NCBI GenBank assembly: GCA_036435485.1
Contig: CM071598.1
Location: 175,160,148 to 175,224,147 of the forward strand
Reading direction: 5' to 3'
Length of the DNA: 64,000 nt
Source of the DNA: Saposhnikovia divaricata
Lineage: Eukaryota; Streptophyta; Magnoliopsida; Apiales; Apiaceae
Part shown: positions 48,482-58,805 of the stretch, piece after piece
Position numbering within the stretch: position 1 is the first letter of the stretch
How the letters are laid out: every line of letters begins with the position of its first letter
Program-made: the position numbers and the translations under genes
Notes under the pieces: generated by a model
Databases searched by the model: none
Told to the model about the DNA's origin: nothing
The model's input: only the letters and a program-made list of their open reading frames with translations

Positions 48482-48790
48482 TTTCTTTTCTAATGTTGCA
48501 GATAAGTTGCTTTCTCGTTATGAACTTTTACTAAGTGTGATTATTGTTGAAGCTGGCCACGTATGTGTCATTGCAAAAGAAGTGTTGACAGTTTCACCAC
48601 TTTATTTTTATTGTTGGACTTGCGAGGGAATGAATTGCTATACAAGTCCAACTATAAAATAAAGTGGTATAAAAGTCAATACTTCTTTTTCCGAAGACAC
48701 ATACCTCGCCAGCTTCAACATTAATCACACTAGGAGTCAAAAGTTCATAAGGAGCAAGCAACTCATTTGCATCATTAGAAAAAAATTACA
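48482..48790. repeat. Long imperfect inverted repeat, ~145-bp arms
   Basis: Arms 48482-48622 and 48643-48790 pair over most of their length around a 20-nt loop; the innermost stem is gttggacttg with caagtccaac. Each arm contains an exon-like 60-bp piece between an AG acceptor and a GTATGT donor (on + 48502-48561, encoding roughly KLLSRYELL and VEAGH). The arms differ at about 15-20% by eye. It could be a foldback transposon or an inverted gene-fragment duplication. Confidence 0.7.
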
Positions 48791-48929
48791 AAAATGCTAG
48801 GATAAGACATATCAGTTATGTTTTGTTTGATTCATTTCGTACCAATTTACCAATAACATACATAAGCAAAGATACACCAATTATCAATACTAATAACAGA
48901 TATCATACCAACAAATATTTAAATTGAAC

Positions 48930-49051
48930 AACTGAGGATGAGAGGACTCGAACATGAAAACTCTCTCTAAACCAAGCTATTATAGTAAATGTTCATCTAA
49001 AATCTTAATGTGTAAGAGGAAGTTAACAACAGGATCTTATACTATTCAACA
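48930..49051 (-). mobile_element. TRIM-like remnant
   Basis: The minus strand from 49051 (TGTTGAATAGTATAAGATCC) resembles the 80-bp LTR at 9179 (TGTTAGAATACAATATAAG), including TTCCTCT-ACAC and TTTTAGATGA. It is followed by a B-box-like tgttcgagtcc. The second LTR was not found. Confidence 0.4.
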
Positions 49052-49189
49052 CCAAGAACATGAAAATGTTATCTTCCAAAAGTTCATCTAGCCAGGACCA
49101 TCAGGGGACATCGAGCATTAGGTACCCTCTGGTTGCTGCCCAATCACATTGTAAACTCAACAAGAACACATTACATCTCCATTGATATG

Positions 49190-49700
49190 TGTTAATGGAG
49201 GAATTTTTTATAACGAAATTCGAGGTTGTATGCCAGATCCAAGATCTGTGACGATGGTTCTTAGCCGGAAAAGTCACTGGAGTGTGGTGGTTGTGATGAA
49301 TTGGTGGATACGATTGAAAGTGTTTTTTGGTTGTGGCTCGAAGAGCTCTTCACCTCCAATCCCCTCAATGTGCCTACGTACCCCTATATTTATAGGGGAT
49401 CAAGCCCATGTAGTTCTTGGAGAGCAAGAAACCTATGTTTATTAGAAATAGGTCTCTTTGCTTACAGGACCAAAAGGCCCACTACCATAGGTTTTCGAAC
49501 CAACCATTCACGAAGCCCATTTAGAAAAGCCCATGCGATGAATCCTAGCTCAAATTGCCCTAAGGCTCAACAATTGATGAGGGCTTCACGGATACAACAT
49601 ATGCACTATCTATCGGAGCTAACATCAATCACTACCAGCTCTTTCCTCAATTAAAGTTGTAGGGAAAAGCCATGGCTTACTCCAAATGCATGAACGGATC
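49190..49700 (-). mobile_element. Gypsy-like LTR, minus strand, borders partly known
   Basis: On the minus strand the TATA box lies in a perfect inverted repeat, CCCCTATA-AA-TATAGGGG (49381-49398), followed by GTACGTAGGCA. The end reads AAATTCCTCCATTAACA at 49190. The nested gypsy LTR (24688-25185) has the same order: TATA hairpin, GTACGCAGGCA and end AAATTCCTCCAACAACA. No PBS follows, so it is solo or truncated. The start was not located. Confidence 0.5.
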
Positions 49701-49704
49701 CTTA

Positions 49705-49975
49705 CCCCCCGATGAGGGTAACCCACCAGACTATTGGGCAAGTTCTACCAAATTGTGTCACACAGAGCATCTTGTAACCCCCCAATAAAGACAACTTGTT
49801 AGAATACAGGATTAGATCTCGAAAGAGTATTGACAAACTTAATTACCTTTGATCCCCCAATAAGAATAATTTATTGAAATCCAGAATTAGGCCTTCAAAT
49901 ACATAAATAGATTATTCCCCAATGAGGCTAACTCATTAGAATACAGAATCATATCTTCATCGTATAAGTAGCCAC
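49705..49975. repeat. Degenerate ~70-bp tandem repeat
   Basis: About four units, each opening with ccccaat-a-g (near 49708, 49781, 49855 and 49917) and containing ttagaatacagaat-like words. Confidence 0.55.
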
Positions 49976-50239
49976 GGTAACTCATAGTTGGCGCACCAAG
50001 AAAGTCTTCAAACCAGGTAAAACCCTTGGAGGCCTTTGATAATAAAAGTTATAATACCAACCTAGTTGAGGAATCAACCTAGATGGAGATTATATCTTCA
50101 GTACAGACAAATATCTAGAGGCCTTGACAGCAGAGTTGGTGGCGCAACTAGTGCTGGCTCGACAACCTGATAGAGTAGTTCTTTAATAAGTCTTCATGAA
50201 ATATATTTGAGTATAAAGAACAAGCCTAATCCTAAATGC

Positions 50240-50345
50240 AAGCATAACTAGGTGCAAACTAAACTAGTTGCCACCACAACTAAGTGGAAGCATGACTAGT
50301 TGTCGCTACAACTAGGTGAAAACATGACTAGTTGCCTCCACAACT
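50240..50345. repeat. ~37-bp minisatellite
   Basis: Three units built on catgactagttg and acaactaggtg. The sequence alternates actagttg and caacta and so is partly self-complementary. Confidence 0.7.
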
Positions 50346-50599
50346 TTAAGGATTCCCTTGACCAAATAAGCATTTTCCTTGTTTAAATTTTGGACATAAT
50401 AATAAGCACAGTTGTTGGTTTGTATTATTTTTCCACAGATTGTATATTAATGTTTTTTAAATTCATATTTATGGTAAATTTTGGAAATGCTTTAATCATA
50501 TTACTGCTAGCACAGAATAATTATTTTTGATAATTCGGTGTTCGGGGCCAGCTTTCACGCATCTGGACTAATCCGGAGGACTTGTTATTTCCCAATTAT

Positions 50600-51405
50600 G
50601 CACCACGAGATTGTAGAAGGGGGGGTTGAATACAATCTTGACTAAATTCCTTCGAATTGGTGAGGTCTAAACAGATTGTTATAAGAACACAAAGAAAACA
50701 AGATAAACAAATTATCTAACACACATACAACACACGATATAAAAAATCTCAGGTGGGTTTTCTTGGTCCACCTGATGGTTGTATTTGAAGATAATTCTCT
50801 GCGTAAGAATACACAGCTGCGGGTTACAATGTTTTAGTGTTTACAAGAAAACCTAATGCTATAAGCGTTATGCTCAATGTTTTCTTCTCTACTAAAACTA
50901 TGCTCCTCATACAGCTTATTTAAAACAATATAAAGACATGTGAAATACGTAAAATGCAGGAGTACATTTTTGGTATCTCTTGCTGCAAACATAAGCTTGA
51001 AGTGATAGCCATTTCTGGAAATGTCTTGAAAGTCTTCTCTCCTTGATTTGGACAATCCCAGCATGCTTCAAGTCAGTGTATGTTTCTTTCTTCATACGTT
51101 ACTAAGTTCTTGAAATGACATAGCTTCCAAGCCCACGTGATGCTTTATGCAAAAGATCTTTTTGCTTTTAAACTTCATCTCTGAAAAATAGCTTTAATAA
51201 AAAAGATAACCTTTTCGAAAGTCAATAAGCTTTTCTGCTTATTTTGTTGTGCTTGAACTTCCCAGATAAAATAGCTGATCCTTATGCATTCATCAAGATA
51301 TCCTTCGAATTCTTCAGTGGTAATGTAATCATGGCTTCTACTCTTATTATTGCCCTTGATATCGGATAAACATTGACTGATTTCACCTTTCACTTAGAAG
51401 AGTTT
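50600..51405. other. Left flank of copy B, probable older repeat
   Basis: It begins gattgtagaagggggggttg, a phrase seen at ends of some plant copia-type repeats, and is interrupted at 51405 by copy B; the same sequence resumes at 56152. Two minus-strand open stretches here (50834-51064 and 51175-51393) show no family signature and are not called. Confidence 0.4.
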
Positions 51406-53822
51406 TGTAGCATCCCATAATCCGGGGTACAGATCTGGGGCCACTAACCACAAACAATAATATACAACCCTGAATATAAACAACATAATTAATAATAAAA
51501 CCCCTTAACCAAGATCGCATACAGGTTATGGTATGAAACAAACTATCAAATTATAAATTTACAACCATTCTCAGAATAAAACTGTTATACAATTTTTATA
51601 ACTACATGAGATTTCTGTCTATTTAAATGTCCCACCTTGACCAATACCCAACCACTATCCGATGAGATTCTATAACCCGATCGTCTCCTCTCGCTGCTGG
51701 AAAGCAACACCACTGACCATTACTTGGTCCACTAATCCTCCCCACTTACTGAAGAAAACAAACAAGCAAGAGTGAGCCAACAATGCTCAGCAAGTGCAAT
51801 AGTGATAACAATTTCAATAATGATGACAAATCTGATAAACAAAGAGGTTTCATTTCATTCTATGAAGGAATCAGTTATATCAACTTTTAGATTGCCACGA
51901 AAGCCAACAATCCACCATTAACGAGGTGCATCAGAAACTAGAGCTGATAAGAATTCTAATATCAAAATATTATTAAAACTGACTTCCAAGGAGTCAAAAA
52001 CTAAACATCTCAAGCTCAGAGTATAGATTAGAATTGGAATTTTTATTTATTTTAAAAAAAATCAAGGTTAGGCTGCTGATCAGTCACGCACTAACCCCGG
52101 ACAAACGCACACAACAATGTCCTTAATTGGATCCATGGCACACATTGGCCTTAACTTCTGACCATTAATCTGGTCTCCCCGAAGGGACATCTGTTGACCA
52201 TAATATGGTCTCCCTGAAGGGACATCCATTTTAAAAAAATTTCCAATTCTAAGTTAAACGCATTAGGTGCCGGAACAATCTACAACCTTTGTCAACCAAC
52301 TAACTGGAAAACTCACGTTCCAGGACAACTCATGATTAGGAGTTAATAAGAAACGACATCATCGTCTAGTATCGACAAGTTCGATACAACACAGGGATAA
52401 ATGAACGACCAAGATGCTTAACTGATATCGACAAGTTCGATACCACACAGGGTGGAAAATATAAAGAATGACAATTCGAATAAATACCAACAAGATGAAT
52501 ATGAATAATTGGAATTTATAACGTCAGCAATTTATCTAAAGAGAAATTTCACTTGAGCACATAAAAGATATACATTGCAATAAGATTTTCAACCATCAAA
52601 ACTCTAAGTTAAAGCGAAGATATGGTCAAATACTAGGCACACTGAAAAGTTTGAGTTTCTATAAGCGAATAAAATGGCTTAAACATTTGTTTGAAAAGCG
52701 ATTCCAATATGGAACAGTTCAGATCAATTTGAAAGAAAGCATTTTTCTAAATGGGGGTACATTGGTGAAGATATGCTAGAATCAAGAGTTTCGCTAGCAG
52801 GCTTTCATAAGAGTTTAAAATCTTGGATTTCCTTTATTTGGGGAATTCTTAAACCAATTTGACGAAAATGGAAGAAATGGCAATCCAGGGATAAGAAAAT
52901 GAGCGAGAAAGGTTATTTGTAAAGTTCTTTGCAAATCGGATATTTGAATTACGGGTAGGGGAGATAAACAGCATCACACTTATCTGGAAAAAGTATATGT
53001 ATCATCTGACATCTATACTTGGCCAAATCATCACATACTACAAATCATTTAAATTGTATCACTTGAACAATAAGTGAATAGCAAGAACACTTGCCTCGAT
53101 TCATGAAGTTCCTGATTTTCACATCGATACTCAACTTAGCTTCTCGTCAATCTCTTTCCTTACATGTGGGTTTCTTACTTGTCCTTCTGTTCATCCTTCA
53201 GATTACTCGTGCACTGTCCTTGGCCAGGTCTCCTATTTGAACCTTTTCAAAGTCAAATACCATTTTAGTATCCAACTAAGCAAAAATCTTATTGTTTTGC
53301 TCTATTTTACCCAAACGCGTCCTATAACGCTTACTCATATAACATATATAAACATATACATTCATTTTCACAAAATAGCTTTAGTATAACCAACTAGGTC
53401 AAATAAACTTCACATAAACAATTAACACGGATGACCACTTAATACTTAGATATTAACTAGTGGCAAACACTTTAAAATAATACCACATCTCAATTCTTCA
53501 CATCAACGATCACATATTTACCACACTTTCAAATCATCAAAATTAAATAAATTAAATAGATTTTAAATAGATTTGCAGGGGAATTTTAGAAAATTTCGGC
53601 ATGTAGTATTCGTTTATCGGACTATCCACATGTTTTTCAATTCAACAACTCAAGGAGTTTTAACTATATATATACAAAAAATCAAGCTGCCTCAACTTGC
53701 AGCAACATAAAAGTGCACAAATAAAGAAAGTACCCGCCCAGACATGCGGCACCTCAACACATAAGAAATTCTGCCTCGACATGCAGTAAACACATAATAA
53801 TTTATGTTAACATTAACTACTA

Positions 53823-54006
53823 CTTACGCTATATCAATGATCATATCACTCACTCATATTAATGATACACGTGACAATCAATCATTGGTATTCGTAAGCC
53901 CTAGGGAACAACCCCTAGCACTAACTATTACTTACGCTATATTAATGATCGTATCACTTGAGCATATTAATTATACTGGTGACAATCAATCATTAATATT
54001 CGTAAG
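53823..54006 (-). repeat. Two 76-nt imperfect palindromes in copy B
   Basis: Units 53823-53898 and 53931-54006 run from CTTACGCTATATCAATGAT to ATTCGTAAG with period 108 bp, exactly the length and spacing of the pair in copy A. Confidence 0.75.
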
Positions 54007-54251
54007 CCCGAGGATCTAGTCGAAGAGAATTATACAAGTCCTTAAATACTGACATTTAGAACCTATGATCTCTTTACGACTCCTCGCAGTTAAACTAAAT
54101 AACATATAACATTCATAATTAGTAAAGCCATCAAATACCACGACTCGCTTTATACCATTTAGCACATAGACCTTTACAATTTAACCAACCCTTCTATCTA
54201 CACTTTATATGACAACAACAATTTACACTTAGCATTTATCAATTATAATGA

Positions 54252-54645
54252 GGGTGATGGCCCAAAATAATCGAAAATAAATGCTGTTTGCCCAGAATAC
54301 CGACGGGATACGGTAGATCGTGTACCGTGATAGAGGGTGTGTTACGGAACACGATCTTCCGTAATAGTGCATGATACGGAGCTGCGTCTTCCGTGTTATG
54401 CATGATACGTTGTACCGTGTTCCGTGACAGTGCTGCGCACCCACCTAACACGGAACACCGTCCACCGTATCATGCATAACACAGTAGACGCAGCTCCGTA
54501 TCTACGTAATACGGAGGACGATGCTCCGCATCATGCTAACACGGAGGACGATTCTCCGTATCCCGTCGGTATTTCGGGCACTTTTTTTCAAAATAAGTAT
54601 TTTGGGCAAACACTTGTGAAAAATATGCATTTTGGTCATTTTCTC
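54252..54645. mobile_element. Foldback Mutator-like MITE
   Basis: A 9-bp duplication ttataatga (54243-54251, 54646-54654) and the absence of the element from copy A define the borders. The ends read GGGTGATGGCCCAAAAT and, reversed, GAGAAAATGACCAAAAT. Inner arms carry a perfect ACCGACGGGATACGG / CCGTATCCCGTCGGT pair, and the GC-rich core is made of tacggaggacgat-type short inverted units. 9-bp duplications are typical of Mutator superfamily elements. Confidence 0.75.
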
Positions 54646-55139
54646 TTATAATGACTCAACCACATCATTTAATCCATATAAACCAACAACAAGTAATTTA
54701 CTATTATACATTCCATAATTACTTATAACTCAGCTTATGGCATTTAGCATATAACCATTTATACATAGTAACACCGTCAAATACTATGACTCAATTTATA
54801 CCATCTAACATATAAACATTTTACAATTTGTAAAATCGCATAAACTCTACATATCTTCCGGAATTACAATTCTAATTATTACACGATAATAATAATTAAC
54901 CACCGATATCACAAAAGCATATAATCGGATTCCCAATTAAATCCACAATTATAATTAAATATAAACTTTCTGAATTAAATCACGGAAATAAAACAATATT
55001 CATAATTTACAATATTAATCTAATCACGACAATATTATCACAATTTACAACTAAAATGAAAATTAAATATTTACATCAAAAAATAAATAAATCAATAATT
55101 AAAGAAAAGGGATACCTTTCCGATTCCAATCTCCCCCAA

Positions 55140-55222
55140 AAATCTCTCTCCCTTCTCTCTCTCTCTCTCTCTCTCTCTCTGTTCTCTCTTCTTCCTTCTT
55201 CTTCCTTCTTCTTCCTACTGCT
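55140..55222. repeat. (CT)n and CTTCTTC microsatellite
   Basis: A CT dinucleotide run followed by cttcttcct repeats in copy B. In copy A the homologous place (38240-38265) has a short GA run. Confidence 0.9.
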
Positions 55223-56299
55223 GCTGCGCACGCCCCAGCTGTGACCTCGCCAATCTCCTTCCCTTGCTGCTAGTCGAAGGCCGCCACCACCGCCGGCCGT
55301 CGCGCGCGGTGGGGCTGGCCCCCCTGCCTTCCTGCTTTTGAAACTTGCGCACTTCCTCCTCTTTACAGCTTCTGCCGCCTGATTACACACACACATATGG
55401 TATACACACACTTACATACACATACACGTATGTATCTATATATATCTCCCCAATTCAATTTCCCCCAATTCCAATTCCTAAAACCCTAATTTCTTCCCCC
55501 AATTCCATTACTCTCTCTCCCCGTTATCTGACTGCTATGCATTATGTCCTTATAGGGCCTGGCCCAATCCACTTATACTACCTCTAATAATTCATTCCGG
55601 CCGGAAATAAAACACTACTTCTTCGTTTTTAAAACTAATGAACAGCTCTTACAAATCGAAATTAAATAGAAAATTATGAAAATTAATTTTTTTTCATTTT
55701 TAAAATAAAGAGTATAAAATTACGAACACACACATATTTTTAGAAAATTTTTAGGATCAAAAATGAATTAAATATGAATTTTGCAAGTTTTGATCCTTTA
55801 ACTGCAATATAACCCGTAAAATCATTTTAAAATACCAAAATACCCAAATTAATTCTCCCAATAATTTTAAAAACTAAACAATATTATAAGGAGAATAACA
55901 CAAAAGATTTCATGATTTGTAAATGCACCGATGATTTTATAAAAATTTCTGAAGCTCAATAATGCATGATTTAAATACAGTTAAATTCTCAAAATTTCAA
56001 ATAAAATACACCAACCTTCACAACTTACCCACATCATCATATAAACACATAAGCACAATTCACATGCATTTCACATTTACAACAATATTCACATAATTTA
56101 ATTCATAATAAATAATTTTAAATTCGAAATTTTCTAGGGCGTTATAAGTTTGAGCCTTCAAATATTTACAATTTGACTCCCTACTCGTAACATCCTCTGT
56201 GTAATTGATCACTGCCTATAAGTCACGGGTTGCAATGTAATTCTGGATTTTGATCTCCATTCGATATGTTCCAGTAGAGAACTCTGGTATAAATAAGAA

Positions 56300-56640
56300 T
56301 CCAGGTTGAGTTCTCGAACTAATGTGTCTTGAGATCTCGAATGTCGACTTCTCGAATAGTCCCTTTTATTGAGTTCTCGAATGACTTATCGAACAGCCTG
56401 TTGTGAAGACTTCTCGATTAGCATATGTTGGAGACTTATCGAATTAGGAGATAGCCTAATTTCTCGAACTGGGACTTCTCGAATAACCCTTTTTGTTAGA
56501 GTTCTCGAATGACTTATCGAACAGCCTGTTGTGAAGACTTCAATTAGCATATGTTGGAGACTTCTTGAATAACTCTTTTTGTTAGAGTTCTCGAATGACT
56601 TCTCGAACTCATCTTTTCTTGACCTCTCGAACTTACTTGC
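56300..56640. repeat. TTCTCGAA-rich tandem repeat
   Basis: At least a dozen ttctcgaa/ttatcgaa words in two to three ~130-bp units, e.g. gagttctcgaatgacttatc and cagcctgttgtgaagactt occur twice. It lies in the older sequence split by copy B. Confidence 0.75.
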
Positions 56641-56971
56641 ATGGTTATGGCAACTCTCTTCTGATTATAGATATCTGATTGTAGCATGTTGTGGCTTGTT
56701 ATAAAAATGGTTCCTAATTGTTTGCAGAGTTCCTTTCACAAGATGTAGCTTTAGTTGATCTGCATTTCAGCTAGCTTCCTGATATATTTGTCAGCTTCGA
56801 TTCCTTGATTCATTTTCTACCGTGTGGTATTTGTTATCATCATCTATAGACATATATGACTCAACAGGACTGCAACTCGTTCCCACCGAACATGACAGTC
56901 CACTTAATTCTGTTCCTCATCGAACTTATAACTTTAGGGTGGTAAGCCCCTAAGTCATGTTACCAACCAAC

Positions 56972-57456
56972 TGTGACACCCCGTGATTGGGTAAAAGTGC
57001 AGGACAATTATTCTACATATTTTTCACATTTTCATTATTGTATTATCATGCTACATAATAGAATTCAACGTGACCCTATATTATACATGTATATATATTA
57101 TATGTATAACATTTCCGGCCACCTATATATAATATTTTCTCCAGAGGTTTACAGTCCCTTTTCCGAATTAGGAGAAATTTCATGTATATTATGTTTGGAA
57201 ATAAAGTTTATTGTACTTTAATCTTCGAATTGATTGTTATTCATTTTTAGGAAATATTTTGAGTCAAAAAGCAGTATTCTGCAATAGTTTAGCCGTCTAA
57301 CACAATTGGTTAAAATGAAATTCGTTCCATGTTGAATAAATATTAGATAATTCTCAATTATTCTTACTATTACCAAGTTAGGATTAAAAAAATATGAAAT
57401 ATTATTATTTAATATAATTTATTGTTCTTTATATAAGGTGTTCTTCATGGAGTGCA

Positions 57457-57484
<28 letters not shown>
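56972..57484. other. Possible LTR start, broken by the copia insertion
   Basis: TGTGACACCCCGTGATTGGG at 56972 looks like the 5' end of a gypsy LTR, but no partner end or coding part is seen. A (TA)n run (57460-57487) marks the insertion point of the next element. Confidence 0.3.
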
Positions 57485-57495
<11 letters not shown>

Positions 57496-57729
57496 GGAAA
57501 GTTTGAGGCATATTTATAATATGTTCTTGAAGTAATTTCCGGAAACTAACAAGTGGAGGTTGTTCCTTGTAATGAGGACTTAAACTTTCATGTTTGGATC
57601 TAAGACATTTTCTTAGTGAAATCCATAAATAAATTGAGTTGAAAGAAGGATGTTTGAAATGGATTATGTGGGTTATTTAGTTGAAATAACTTGTATCCCA
57701 CATAGCATTGGTAATGAAAGGTTGGTGGC

Positions 57730-57738
57730 TTTATATAG
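57730..57738 (+). promoter_or_regulatory. LTR TATA box
   Basis: tttatatag in the 5' LTR, conserved at 63678-63686 in the 3' LTR in the same context (tggctttatatag). Confidence 0.65.
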
Positions 57739-57907
57739 TTCCATTTGTAAGTGTAGTGTATAACTACTAAGGCATGTGGGTGTGCATGGTTGTAGTGTGA
57801 GCCTCGCGCGCATACACACACACGCGCGCCGCCACCGCCCGCCTCGCCACACCACGCCACGACTCGACTCGGGTCGGGTCGAAGGGCGATTTGAGCGATT
57901 GTCTTGG

Positions 57908-57927
57908 CGTCTCGCGTACGCGAGGCG
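57908..57927 (+). repeat. GC-rich palindrome in the LTR
   Basis: CGTCTCGCGTACGCGAGGCG, self-complementary except for one pair that is a U.G wobble in RNA. The 3' LTR copy (63856-63875) is a perfect 20-bp palindrome. It lies about 180 bp after the TATA box and so in the transcribed leader. Confidence 0.75.
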
Positions 57928-58037
57928 ACCTGGGCGAGGAAGTTTATTACCTGAATTATTGATTTATTTTAACAGTAAATCAGACTTTATTTGTTACTAC
58001 TGTTGGATCAGTACTTGGTTTATTGGGCCTGATCAGA

Positions 58038-58210
58038 CATCAAATCCTGATGGACAGATCCTGAACATAACCAAATACTGATGAGCATCAGATCCTGATG
58101 GACCAAAATCCTGATGGATCAGATCCTGATGCGGACCAATCCTGATGGACATCAGATCCTGATGATGGTCAAATCCTGATGCTTCTGTAACTGAAATAAA
58201 TCTTGATGTT
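58038..58210 (+). repeat. ATCCTGATG minisatellite in the copia leader
   Basis: About nine copies of (A)TCCTGATG at irregular 15-25-bp spacing. CATCAG-ATC-CTGATG occurs at least twice and can form small hairpins. It continues in the 3' LTR at the window edge. Confidence 0.75.
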
Positions 58211-58805
58211 GCAGTTAATGAAATTAAATCAGAATATTACTTTCCTTTTATGGAGCATCAGTTACGTTTATTTTTGGTATTATATACATACATAATAGAA
58301 CGTTAACGGAGTACGATACGTCCAAAGGATAGAAACCCTATCTGTCTTCTTCTTTCTCTATTCTCTCTCAACACATACAGATTATATACATAATTCTCAG
58401 GCGAACTGAGGTGCTAGTCGGTGTTGATCATTGCCGTGTCTGTGAATGGATTGGTTTGTGTTGTTTTATCCTGGAAGTGGTATTGCTGCAACCCAACACA
58501 GCGTAAATGGGGCACTAATCTCTTCAAGAACAGTCAAGTCCTCTCGAAGGGTTTGGCGACTCAGCTGTTCTTTCTCTAATCAGTACTTGTTAAAGCTTCT
58601 GTTAGAGATAAGTTTTTTCTTACTTTTCTTGTTAATTACAGTCTCTGATTATACTCTTGTTTATGCCTTCGTGTTTTGTTTCATTATTTGGTTAATTGCC
58701 TGTTCTTGTTTTAAAATATATATCACTGCCTCATTGTTGCTATAGTTTAAATATACCCAACAATCTTGAAGAGATTATTTGTGTTATATATTGTTAATTA
58801 ACAAG

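Larger units (their letters stand above)
51406..56146 (-). mobile_element. Giant solo-LTR-like element, copy B (4.7 kb)
   Basis: Bounded by agttt on both sides (51401-51405, 56147-56151). Read on the minus strand it begins TATAACGCCCTAGAAAATTT and ends ATTATGGGATGCTACA, the same termini as copy A. Shared interior landmarks include the gctgagc/ggctcac words, the tatcgacaagttcgata hairpin (52374 and 52427) and the paired 76-nt palindromes. Minus the 394-bp MITE and its 9-bp duplication it is about 4338 bp, close to copy A. No coding domain. Confidence 0.65.
57485..58762 (+). mobile_element. 5' LTR of the right-hand copia element
   Basis: It starts TATTAGAAAATGG (the 3' LTR has TGTTAG, so TG has become TA) and probably ends CCCAACA at 58762. 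No tRNA-iMet-type PBS is evident after it, so the 3' border is provisional. It includes a TATA box, a GC-rich palindrome and a TCCTGATG minisatellite. Confidence 0.7.

Noticed and set aside
49182..49654. Two overlapping plus-strand frames as genes
   Set aside because: The region reads as a minus-strand LTR promoter and leader; the frames are antisense.
50834..51393. Two minus-strand frames with some ordinary-looking composition
   Set aside because: No motif; they lie in a repeat interrupted by copy B and could not be tied to any family.
55076..55411. Arg/Gly/Glu-rich 111-codon minus frame
   Set aside because: It is the antisense of a CT microsatellite and GC-rich leader of copy B.
57600..57860. 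Minus frame repeated at 63548-63796
   Set aside because: The repetition only reflects the two LTRs of the copia element.
58038..58210. CRISPR-like array of short direct repeats
   Set aside because: Repeats are 9 bp with irregular short spacers inside a plant LTR; nothing CRISPR-like.
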